Source of the DNA: Chryseobacterium vrystaatense
Lineage (GTDB): Bacteria > Bacteroidota > Bacteroidia > Flavobacteriales > Weeksellaceae
Direction: 5' to 3'
Assembly (NCBI RefSeq): GCF_000737765.1
Contig: NZ_JPRI01000008.1
Location: forward strand, 124,001-188,000
DNA: 64,000 nucleotides
Of the stretch, positions 33,713-41,589 are shown piece by piece. How positions within the stretch are numbered: the stretch's first letter is position 1; each line of letters starts with the position of its first letter. The translations under genes were made by a program, and so were the position numbers. A model generated the notes under the pieces. It was not told where the DNA came from, made no database searches, and saw nothing but the letters and a program-made list of their open reading frames with translations.

Positions 33713-34834
33713 TTACACTTCCAAAAAGTAAGTATCTGCGTCTTCCGGGTTAAAAGGTTCGTTGATCCAGAAGATGGTATATAATTCTTCATCCCCTATA
33801 TTTTTGATATTATGAGTATACCATACCGGCATATCTACATAAGCAGGGTCTGTACCATCCAGATAAAAATCAAGAACTTCGTCGGTATCTATTTTACGAA
33901 GCTGAATCAAGGCTTTTCCTTTAATAACCGCAAATCTTTCTATTTTTCTTGTATGGAAATGGTTTCCGCGTGTAATTCCCGGAACTGTAGTGGAAAATGA
34001 ACATTGCCCTCCGATTCCCAGTCTTATCACCTCAACAAAAGCACCTCTTGGATCTGTGTGTTGTGTAAATTGAACTGGATAATGATCTTTCATATCAAAA
34101 TAACAGCGGAACGTATTGAAAAGGTTTAAATCAAATTTAGACTCCAATACCGGAATTTCACCATTATCAAAATACAGTTTTTTATAGTTTTCCAGTTTGG
34201 CCAGTACTTCCGAAACTTTATTAACGGATGTATGGGAAACTTCATAGGCATCGCTTGTTTCTCCGTTCTCTATCTGACGGATAATTTCCTGAACCAGTTC
34301 TCCCACATAAATCAGTTTTACTTCACCGTCGTTATCAATCACAGGGGTTTCTCCATGGGTAAGCTTGTAACAGAAAGTAGCTACAAATGAATTGTAATTA
34401 GGTTTCCCGAAGGGTCCAAAGACATTGGGAACGATCATTCCTGTAAATGTTCCTCCTGATTTTCCAGCCCAGGAAGCGAGTATTTCGCGGCCTTCTTTTT
34501 TAGATTTCCCGTAAAGATTGTCTTTTTCCTCCTGAGATGAAGATGAAAAGAGTACGTGAGCTTTAGAGCAAGTTCTTTCCAGAGAGTCAGTCAGTTTTTT
34601 TACCAGTTCTACATTGCTTGCATAAATGACTTCATGATCGGGATGACGATTCATGGCAGCAAGGTGAACAATTACGTCGCATTGTTGTACAAATTCATCC
34701 ATTTTTTCAGGAATTTCGAAGTATTCTTTTTCAAAGTTTACCCTTTCAAAATCTTCCGGCCTTAGGCCTAATGTATTGTATAAATGTGAACCGACAAAAC
34801 CTTTCTGCCCGGTAATTCCTATTTTCTTCATCAT
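33713..34834 (-). CDS. fnlB: UDP-2-acetamido-2,6-dideoxy-L-talose-type reductase/epimerase (FnlB/CapF)
   Basis: A 373-residue two-domain enzyme. The N-terminal SDR domain has GQKGFVGS (9-16) and catalytic YGKSK (a YxxxK motif). The C-terminal cupin (about 250-373) has GITRGNHFHTRKIERF, which in CapF binds the metal and performs C3 epimerisation before reduction at C4. It works between FnlA and FnlC on the way to UDP-L-FucNAc. Its ATG overlaps the preceding cupin stop as ATGA. Confidence 0.92.
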   Translation of the reverse strand: MMKKIGITGQKGFVGSHLYNTLGLRPEDFERVNFEKEYFEIPEKMDEFVQQCDVIVHLAAMNRHPDHEVIYASNVELVKKLTDSLERTCSKAHVLFSSSSQEEKDNLYGKSKKEGREILASWAGKSGGTFTGMIVPNVFGPFGKPNYNSFVATFCYKLTHGETPVIDNDGEVKLIYVGELVQEIIRQIENGETSDAYEVSHTSVNKVSEVLAKLENYKKLYFDNGEIPVLESKFDLNLFNTFRCYFDMKDHYPVQFTQHTDPRGAFVEVIRLGIGGQCSFSTTVPGITRGNHFHTRKIERFAVIKGKALIQLRKIDTDEVLDFYLDGTDPAYVDMPVWYTHNIKNIGDEELYTIFWINEPFNPEDADTYFLEV

Positions 34835-35256
34835 GATAATTTTTTAAAATAATCCACCGGAAACCGATAGTCATCATCAACTTCTCCCAAAGCGTGATCT
34901 ACCATCACCAGCAGTTTTGCTTCTTTTGTTTTTGCCTGTATTGCACTTACATATCCTTTAGGCATATGCAGTACATCTAGAGTCTCTGCATTGACTTCAA
35001 ATTCCAGGATTTCAGATTCTGCTGATGGGGTTTCCCAGTTATCTATTTTTATTAATTTTATAAGAAAGCCTCCCCGTACTGCTGAAAACCATCGCTGCTC
35101 AATTTTATGGCCGGCCCATCCCCTTATCAATTGCGTATCTGCGTTTTCTATAAAATAGATTCTTTTGATAGCGGCTGCATCAAAACTGTTGTTGAAAAAC
35201 AGACTTCCTCTTTCATCAGAATATTTTCCTCCACCAATCAATTCAGGTATTTCCAT
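34831..35256 (-). CDS. Cupin sugar isomerase/epimerase-like protein (WxcM/FdtA-like)
   Basis: A 141-residue single-domain cupin. KYSDERGSLFFNN near the start, IKRIYFIENAD, RGWAGHKIEQRWFSAVRGGFLIKL and LHMPKGYVSAIQA follow the layout of RmlC-related sugar 3,4-ketoisomerases. However, the RGxHAH motif of FdtA/WxcM is changed to RGWAGH, so only one of the two usual His remains there. It lies between FnlA- and FnlB-like genes and is coupled to the latter by a 4-nt overlap. It may act on the same 4-keto intermediate, or have lost catalysis. The precise role is unknown. Confidence 0.7.
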   Translation of the reverse strand: MEIPELIGGGKYSDERGSLFFNNSFDAAAIKRIYFIENADTQLIRGWAGHKIEQRWFSAVRGGFLIKLIKIDNWETPSAESEILEFEVNAETLDVLHMPKGYVSAIQAKTKEAKLLVMVDHALGEVDDDYRFPVDYFKKLS

Positions 35257-35265
35257 CTGCTATTT

Positions 35266-36300
35266 TTAGTCGGGATACTGCATAATATCCTCTCCAAGAA
35301 CCTCTTTTCTTATCAATGGAAGTTTCAGCATAAGCTTTTTCATTCCTTCCACATCCTGCTGCTCTGTATTGTGAGAATGATAGTCTTCAATTTTTGAAAT
35401 ATCATCGATTCCCTCGGAAAAATATTGGGCATAATTCAGATCTCTGTTGTCTGCGGGGATTCTGTAAAAATCACCCATATCTTCAGCTTTGATCATTTCT
35501 TCACGTGTACATAATGTCTCGTAAAGCTTTTCTCCATGTCTGGTTCCTATAATTTTTATTTCATTATCTACCTTAAACATTTCCTTTAATGCCTGTGCAA
35601 GATCACCAATGGTTCCTGCAGGAGCTTTATTCACAAATAAATCACCGGAATTTCCATGCTCAAATGCAAACAGTACCAAATCAACTGCTTCTTCCAAAGA
35701 CATCAAAAATCTAGTCATATTGGGATCTGTGATGGTAATGGGGTCGCCATTTTTAATTTGTTTTATAAACAATGGAATTACGGATCCTCTTGAAGCCATA
35801 ACGTTTCCGTACCGGGTAAGGCAAACTGTAGTATCTTCTAAATTACGTGAAGCTGCCACAGCTACTTTTTCCATCATTGCTTTGGAAATCCCCATGGCAT
35901 TGATAGGGTAAGCAGCTTTATCTGTACTGAGACAGATTACTTTTTTCACTTTGTTTTGTGCAGCTGCGTCGATAACGTTCTGTGTTCCTTCAACATTTGT
36001 CTTCACGGCCTGCATAGGAAAAAATTCACATGATGGAACCTGTTTTAAGGCAGCGGCGTGGAAAACATAATCCACTCCTCTCATGGCGGGTTCCACACTT
36101 TTATAATCTCTAACGTCTCCAATATAAAATTTCAGTTTATCATTTTTAAACTGATTCCTCATATCGTCCTGTTTTTTTTCATCACGTGAAAAAATACGTA
36201 TTTCCTTGAAATGATCTGTATTTATAAATTTTCTCAATACAGCGGTTCCAAATGAACCTGTTCCTCCTGTAATAAGAAGTATTTTATCTTTTATCTGCAT
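35266..36300 (-). CDS. fnlA: UDP-GlcNAc 4,6-dehydratase/5-epimerase (FnlA/CapE)
   Basis: A 344-residue SDR dehydratase starting the UDP-L-FucNAc route. The NADP site is TGGTGSFG (11-18). The catalytic segment is LSTDKAAYPINAMGISK: Ser125, Asp127, Lys128 and Met136-x3-Lys140. CapE-type enzymes carry Met in place of the usual SDR Tyr, so this change is expected for the inverting dehydratase. The C-terminal latch region with YTSN-type sequence is replaced by NRDLNYAQYF. It stands 10 nt before the cupin gene. Confidence 0.94.
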   Translation of the reverse strand: MQIKDKILLITGGTGSFGTAVLRKFINTDHFKEIRIFSRDEKKQDDMRNQFKNDKLKFYIGDVRDYKSVEPAMRGVDYVFHAAALKQVPSCEFFPMQAVKTNVEGTQNVIDAAAQNKVKKVICLSTDKAAYPINAMGISKAMMEKVAVAASRNLEDTTVCLTRYGNVMASRGSVIPLFIKQIKNGDPITITDPNMTRFLMSLEEAVDLVLFAFEHGNSGDLFVNKAPAGTIGDLAQALKEMFKVDNEIKIIGTRHGEKLYETLCTREEMIKAEDMGDFYRIPADNRDLNYAQYFSEGIDDISKIEDYHSHNTEQQDVEGMKKLMLKLPLIRKEVLGEDIMQYPD

Positions 36301-36310
36301 ATGCGTTTTA

Positions 36311-38125
36311 TTATTTTTCTATCGTCATATTATACAGCTTTTCCCAAACTGCAATGTTGTAAAGCCTCCATTCTAAACTTCTGTCATTTATAAAATTAAA
36401 CTTCTTTTTTGAAATTTCCTGAATAATTTTGGAGTTGTTGATGGTTTCAATAATATTTTGTGATCTAGGCCACCAATGTTCGGTAGGTGCATCGAAGCCA
36501 ATTTTTCTCGTACTGTATGTGATCTGATCAGGAAGATATTTTTCAAGCCTTTTTCTCAGAATGTATTTGGACCACCCGTTTTTTATTTTAAACTTATTAT
36601 TTATGGAAAGGCAAACTTCAACAAAATTATAATCTAAAAACGGAAGCCTCGACTCTATAGAATAGCTCATAGAGTTTTTATCTTCCCATTTTAATAGTTC
36701 AGGAAGGAGGTCCCGGAATATTTCACTTTTTTGGAGTTCAAAAATATCTTTATATGATTTGGTAACTCCCTTTATTTTTTTAAAATCAATAAGGCCACTG
36801 TATTGTTTCTTTAAAATATCACCTCTCATTTTGAGCCTCAATTTACGCATAAAGAACAGCGAAAAATAAAGATACATTCCCCCTGCTTCCAATAAGGATA
36901 TACTGTAATGCTTTTTTATTTTGTGTAGCTGCTTTATTTTTTGATACAGATTCTGGTTCTTCATATAAGCTACAGCATAGCTTTTATATCCTAAAAGAAT
37001 CTCATCTGCACCCTGCCCGTCAAGAAGCACCTTAATTCCTAGACCATTTGCTTCTTTCATTAAAAATTTTTGCATATAAACAGAAATACCTCCGAAAGGT
37101 TCTTCATGTTTGAAAATCACTTCTTCAAAGGTATGATGAAATTCTTTGGATTTTGGCGTTACCACATCATGTTTTATTCCTAAAGCCCTAGCTGTAATAT
37201 CAGAAAGTTTGCTTTCATCAGAAGCTTCATCTATTGAGCCTACGGTTATTGCAGTAAGTTTTTCATAATTTTCTTCTTCGGCAAGAATTTTATTGGCTAT
37301 TGCTGCAACGTAAGCGCTATCCAGACCTCCACTTAAGGCTGTTCCTATTTTCACATCTGAACGCAGTCTTAATTTTATAGATTTTTCAAACTCTTTTTCA
37401 AATACTTCTCCGGCCTCTTCCAGATTCAAATCATTAATATCTTTTTTAAACTCAATATCGTAATACTTATAAATACTGATTGAGTGTTGTTTTAAATCAT
37501 AAATTAAGTTGTGGGATGCCGGAAGCTTTAATATATTTTTAAAAAATGTCTGTTCAGACTGTTCAGACATATTGACAATCAAATACTCAAGTAGTACTTT
37601 TGTGTTTACCTCTTCTACTTTTTGAATTTCTAGAATAGGTTTAATTTCGGATGCAAAAATAAATTGGCTATCATCTACAAAATAATAAAAGGGTTTGATT
37701 CCGAAACGGTCTCGGGAGCAGAATAATTTATTTTTTACTGAATCAAAAATAACAAAAGACCACATTCCATTGAATTTTTTAATACATTCTTCTCCCCAAT
37801 AATCATAGGAAGCAATTAAAACTTCGGTATCGGATGCGCTTTTAAATAAGTATCCATAATTTTCAAGTTCTTTTCTTAATTCAATATAATTATAAATTGC
37901 TCCATTAAATACCATGACATGTTTGTCATCTAGGAAAAACGGTTGATTAGCAGATTCGCTTGTATCAATAATGGAAAGTCTTCTATGTCCTAATCCTAAA
38001 TTTTCTTTAATAAAAAAACCTTCCGCATCAGGACCTCTGTGAGACATTTTATCTGTCATCATTCTGAGAGCCTCCTCTTTCACCATCGTATGATTTTTAT
38101 AAACTATTCCTGCTATCCCACACAT
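36311..38125 (-). CDS. asnB: AsnB-like glutamine-dependent amidotransferase
   Basis: A 604-residue class II amidotransferase. Nucleophile Cys2 (MCGIAG) is present, with the Ntn glutaminase domain at 1 to about 190 (RGPDAEG, HRRLSIID). The ATP-pyrophosphatase synthetase domain is at about 240-600, with ALSGGLDSAY binding ATP. It is full length. Within polysaccharide operons such copies probably amidate a sugar carboxylate rather than make free asparagine. Here a uronic-acid-type sugar is predicted from the dehydrogenase at 57485-58780, giving a possible uronamide. True asparagine synthetase remains possible. Confidence 0.85.
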   Translation of the reverse strand: MCGIAGIVYKNHTMVKEEALRMMTDKMSHRGPDAEGFFIKENLGLGHRRLSIIDTSESANQPFFLDDKHVMVFNGAIYNYIELRKELENYGYLFKSASDTEVLIASYDYWGEECIKKFNGMWSFVIFDSVKNKLFCSRDRFGIKPFYYFVDDSQFIFASEIKPILEIQKVEEVNTKVLLEYLIVNMSEQSEQTFFKNILKLPASHNLIYDLKQHSISIYKYYDIEFKKDINDLNLEEAGEVFEKEFEKSIKLRLRSDVKIGTALSGGLDSAYVAAIANKILAEEENYEKLTAITVGSIDEASDESKLSDITARALGIKHDVVTPKSKEFHHTFEEVIFKHEEPFGGISVYMQKFLMKEANGLGIKVLLDGQGADEILLGYKSYAVAYMKNQNLYQKIKQLHKIKKHYSISLLEAGGMYLYFSLFFMRKLRLKMRGDILKKQYSGLIDFKKIKGVTKSYKDIFELQKSEIFRDLLPELLKWEDKNSMSYSIESRLPFLDYNFVEVCLSINNKFKIKNGWSKYILRKRLEKYLPDQITYSTRKIGFDAPTEHWWPRSQNIIETINNSKIIQEISKKKFNFINDRSLEWRLYNIAVWEKLYNMTIEK

Positions 38126-38129
38126 TCAG

Positions 38130-38894
38130 TTAGTTTTGTATTAATTTTTCTTTTTCTTCAAAAGTAGGGTAATTTATTAAAACTGCTTTATAAACTCCCT
38201 TAAATACAAATAAACTTCCTGCTGCTACTCCTATTATTCCATGTTTATCAATAACCTGCTTGACATCATTCAATGAACCTGCCCCTCCCAGAACCGTAAG
38301 AGGAAGTGATATTTTTTCTCTTACTTTATTAATTAAGGCCATATCATAACCCTTCATAACACCATCTTGATCTATTGAGTTAATGACTATCTCACCTGCA
38401 CCAAGCTTTTGTGCCTCTTCTACAAACTTAAACGGATCAATTCCTGTAGATTTTTTACCATTGTGCGTATACACTTCATATCCTCCAAAAAGCTTTTTCT
38501 TTACGTCCAAAACTACGATTACACTTTGAGAACCCACACGTTCTGCAATCTGGCCAATGAGCTGTGGATTTTGAAGTACAGCAGAAGAAAGTGCTATTTT
38601 TTCGATTCCCAGACCAAAAATCTTTTGAGCCTGCTCTACCGTTTTCACACCACCACCATAACAAAGCGGCATTCTGGATTGGTTAGCTATTCTCTCAATC
38701 AAGCTGTAGTTCGGCTCTAGACCCTTTGCTGTAGCATCGATATCAAAAATGGCAAGTTCGTCGACTTCTTTTTCGTTAAATATCCTTACAGCATTGATGG
38801 GATCACCGACGTATTTGGGGTTTTTAAAATTGACAGTCTTTACAAGTCCATTATCCTGGAGTAAAAGACTCGGTATAATTCTTGGCCTCAGCAT
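38130..38894 (-). CDS. HisF-like cyclase subunit of a sugar amidotransferase system (WbuZ/HisF2)
   Basis: A 254-residue TIM barrel. The family pattern is clear: RIIPSLLLQDNGLVKTVNF, FDIDATAKGL, CYGGGVKTVEQAQ, VVVLDVK and GGAGSLNDV. The N-terminal RIIPSLLLQ and GLVKT variations set the O-antigen copies apart from histidine-pathway HisF (RIIPCLDV). It lies directly after HisH- and WbuX-like genes. In Pseudomonas O5-type loci HisH2/HisF2 deliver ammonia to WbpG for acetamidino sugar formation. Confidence 0.88.
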   Translation of the reverse strand: MLRPRIIPSLLLQDNGLVKTVNFKNPKYVGDPINAVRIFNEKEVDELAIFDIDATAKGLEPNYSLIERIANQSRMPLCYGGGVKTVEQAQKIFGLGIEKIALSSAVLQNPQLIGQIAERVGSQSVIVVLDVKKKLFGGYEVYTHNGKKSTGIDPFKFVEEAQKLGAGEIVINSIDQDGVMKGYDMALINKVREKISLPLTVLGGAGSLNDVKQVIDKHGIIGVAAGSLFVFKGVYKAVLINYPTFEEKEKLIQN

Positions 38895-38900
38895 TTTTTA

Positions 38901-39515
38901 TTATAATTTTGCAAAGTTGTGTAATAAGATTTCGCCATAATGATGACTTTTTTCTGGATGAAACTGTATCCCATATTTATTTTCATGGTGTGCAGCTGAA
39001 GCAAATTCACCGCCATAATCTGTAATAGCCATTATATCTTCCTGATTGTTACAATGAAAATAATAAGTATGAAGAAAGTAAAAAATAGAATCTCTTTCAA
39101 GACCTTTAAATAACTGAAGATCTTTAACTGGTTTTACATCATTCCATCCCATGTGCGGAAGTCTTGTGACCTGGTGAATTTTTGTTTCGTCAAATTTCTT
39201 CACGGAAGCGTCAATCCATTTAAGCCCGTCTAATCTTCCTTCATCACTATTATTCGCCATCATCTGCATTCCCACACATATTCCGATAACGGGAATGTTC
39301 TGACCCAACACAAGATCATCAAGCTTATCTCTCATACCAGAGTTATTCAACTGATTCATTGCGTGGTCGAAATGCCCCACTCCCGGAAGAATCAATTTTT
39401 CTGCGCCTTCCAGATCCTCTTTAGTTTTAGCTATTTTAACTGGAACGTCAACCCTTTTATATACGTTTACAAAGGCATTGATATTTCCTACCCCGTAATC
39501 AATAAGTGTTATCAT
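38901..39515 (-). CDS. HisH-like glutamine amidotransferase subunit (WbuY/HisH2)
   Basis: A 204-residue class I glutaminase. YGVGNINAF near the start, the nucleophile Cys in GICVGMQMM and the His-Glu pair in GIQFHPEKS are all present. It releases ammonia from glutamine for its partner. Its ATG overlaps the WbuX-like stop by 4 nt (ATGA), and HisF follows 6 nt after its stop, so the three are made together. No other his genes are here, so this is not a histidine operon. Confidence 0.9.
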   Translation of the reverse strand: MITLIDYGVGNINAFVNVYKRVDVPVKIAKTKEDLEGAEKLILPGVGHFDHAMNQLNNSGMRDKLDDLVLGQNIPVIGICVGMQMMANNSDEGRLDGLKWIDASVKKFDETKIHQVTRLPHMGWNDVKPVKDLQLFKGLERDSIFYFLHTYYFHCNNQEDIMAITDYGGEFASAAHHENKYGIQFHPEKSHHYGEILLHNFAKL

Positions 39516-40657
39516 CTAAATAATCTTTTTTCTAATCCCAATACTTTCATCGATTTTGCACCAAGTCCAATAAGTTGTCTTTTATTCTTGTAATCGTGGT
39601 ATGTTTTGTTTTCTCCTTCAAATAATTTCTGAAGTTCATCCGTAGTAAGGTCCAGCTTGTTAGCAACATATTCGAATTCCTTCAGCAAAAACTCTTCAGA
39701 AAGTTCCGGTTTAGATACTCTTTCCAAAGCTTCTTCTCTGGTCATCTGTCCTGTAAGAATCAAACTTGAGAAATGGGCCTTTCTTTTCTGATATCCAAAT
39801 TTTCTTGGCATCCAATAATCTTCGAAGAATCTGGTAAATCTTGATTCGTGGTGTTTATGCTGGAAACTCTCCCATCCATATTTGTCTAGCAATAACTGTT
39901 CAACATCTTTTTTAATATATGGCAGACAGTTCAGAGGCTTATATACCTGCATTCCCAAAACATATTTGTAATACAGTTTGTAGCTCATGATATCTACGAT
40001 CGGAAACGTTTTAAGATCTCTTTTTCCGAATTTTTTGTGAATATCCAAGATTAAGGTTTTATCAATTCCTGGATATGCACCCCACTCTTCAGGCTCACGA
40101 CAACATTCGGTAGAAAGGTTTGCACCTGTTAGGACATATTTTATTTTATTTTTTTTAGCAAACTTATAAAGACCTGAAAAGAATGCGATATCCTGTGGCA
40201 TATCCTGATCTGCAATCTGTGACTTCAGGAATGCAACCTGAAGATCTTTCATTTCTTCCCAATTGATCACTTCAGTATACAGATCTAAATTAAGCCCGTT
40301 TACAAGTTTTTCAATATTGCTCACTGCTCTGTCTGTATTCCATCCTGCATCTACATGAAAAATAAGTGGGCGTAATCCCATTATCTCTTTGGCTACATAG
40401 GCTGCATAGGAACTGTCCAGTCCGCCACTTAGTCCGATAATACAATCAAAGTCTCTGTTTTTACCGTCTTTTTTTATTTTCTCTGCTTCCTGTTCAAGCT
40501 CTCTAAGCCCTCTTTCATCTGTATGCCAGTTGGGCAGAATACTTTCTTTATAATTGATATAATAATCACTTTCTCCTTTTTCGTTAAAAACAATATTAGG
40601 ATCTGTAGTATCCATAATTGTTTTTGTGCAAATCTGATAAGTACTTTCTTTTCCCAT
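39512..40657 (-). CDS. N-acetyl sugar amidotransferase (WbuX/WbpG/PseA family) with degenerate N-terminal Cys motif
   Basis: A 381-residue ATP-pyrophosphatase that turns an N-acetyl group into an acetamidino group using ammonia from HisH/HisF. The ATP loop IGLSGGLDSSYAAY (about 74-87) is intact, and LTGANLSTECCREPEEWG is the family's middle motif. The N-terminus QICTKTIMDTTDPNIVFNEK normally carries CxxC and a second Cys pair after GVC. Here only Cys10 of the four remains (CTKT, then GESDYY). The substrate may be an L-FucNAc- or a 2,3-diacetamido-uronic-acid-type sugar, since both routes lie in this operon. Confidence 0.88.
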   Translation of the reverse strand: MGKESTYQICTKTIMDTTDPNIVFNEKGESDYYINYKESILPNWHTDERGLRELEQEAEKIKKDGKNRDFDCIIGLSGGLDSSYAAYVAKEIMGLRPLIFHVDAGWNTDRAVSNIEKLVNGLNLDLYTEVINWEEMKDLQVAFLKSQIADQDMPQDIAFFSGLYKFAKKNKIKYVLTGANLSTECCREPEEWGAYPGIDKTLILDIHKKFGKRDLKTFPIVDIMSYKLYYKYVLGMQVYKPLNCLPYIKKDVEQLLLDKYGWESFQHKHHESRFTRFFEDYWMPRKFGYQKRKAHFSSLILTGQMTREEALERVSKPELSEEFLLKEFEYVANKLDLTTDELQKLFEGENKTYHDYKNKRQLIGLGAKSMKVLGLEKRLFR

Positions 40658-40665
40658 TTTTTATG

Positions 40666-41589
40666 TTATCTTTCTTTTATCATTATATTTAATAAGCTGA
40701 TGATATAGCTATCGTAAAACTTATCAAAATTAATTTTACTTTTACTAAATTCTTCATGGATCTTTGGTTCGTTAATTCTATAGGAATAGTCATCGAAATT
40801 CCATAAAACAATTCCATCTACTTTTTTCCCTTTATAATCTGTTTTCATCATTTCAGAAACATATGTTCTAAAATTTTCTGTACTTATTCTTCCATTTCCA
40901 ATTTTAGCAGTTGAAGGGTGGTAACGGGACATTATAAAAGGATATACTTTTTTATTGTAGATTTTTCCGATTCTGATCATTTCTTTGGTATTATCCTTTA
41001 AATAATCAATGTTTTCTGCGTCAAAATCTGTATTATTATAGAAAATATAAATCGAAGGAAACAGTACATCACTATTGTTAATAATTTCCTGAACTTTTTT
41101 ATGCCTTTCAAAAAAATCTGGTTTTCTTTCCCAATATGAAGTAAAAGGAATGGCATAATACCCCCATTTGACATCAGGGCGCTCTGTTTTTACAAATTTT
41201 AAAACACCCAAAAAAAGTTTTAAACTTTTTTTAAAATTATCACTTGATACATCTTCATTCATCAAATACTCAAGGTAAGGATATTCCAAATCTATATAAG
41301 CCATCCCTTTTGCCTTAGGATCAGGATAAGCCAATCTTACCTGCTCACGCAGATATTCAGGATTAAAGGCAAATTCTATTTTCTCGTCCAGAAACTGTCT
41401 GTCATTAACAAAACTTACCAACTTTATATTATTATCAGAGACAAATTTTTTGTACTCAACACTTTTATTTCCGGAAGCAATCAATACGTCAGGAAGTGTT
41501 TTGTAAATTTTCTTTTGTGCAGAAATAGTATGTATTACCCCAATAAAGAATACAAGACATAAAATACTGTTACTAAGTAGTTTTGACAT
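40666..41589 (-). CDS. Secreted hyaluronidase-like (GH56-like) TIM-barrel protein
   Basis: A 307-residue protein with a signal peptide (cleavage near SAQ, residue 25). Several stretches match the order seen in GH56 hyaluronidases by eye: IDLEYP (99-104, the DxE pair Asp100/Glu102 at the place of the catalytic Asp/Glu), WGYYAIP (142-148), DVLFPSIYIF (174-183), KKVYPFIMSRYHPS and VDGIVLWNFDDY. I therefore suggest a glycosidase-like enzyme acting on the exported glycan, for example trimming it or setting its length. The similarity is distant. It overlaps the preceding GT4 gene by 17 nt, so it is an integral operon member. Confidence 0.55.
   Translation of the reverse strand: MSKLLSNSILCLVFFIGVIHTISAQKKIYKTLPDVLIASGNKSVEYKKFVSDNNIKLVSFVNDRQFLDEKIEFAFNPEYLREQVRLAYPDPKAKGMAYIDLEYPYLEYLMNEDVSSDNFKKSLKLFLGVLKFVKTERPDVKWGYYAIPFTSYWERKPDFFERHKKVQEIINNSDVLFPSIYIFYNNTDFDAENIDYLKDNTKEMIRIGKIYNKKVYPFIMSRYHPSTAKIGNGRISTENFRTYVSEMMKTDYKGKKVDGIVLWNFDDYSYRINEPKIHEEFSKSKINFDKFYDSYIISLLNIMIKER

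Noticed and set aside
38130..39515. Histidine biosynthesis hisH/hisF
   Set aside because: No other his genes, a variant HisF N-terminus, and 4-nt coupling with a WbuX-like gene indicate a sugar amidotransferase system.
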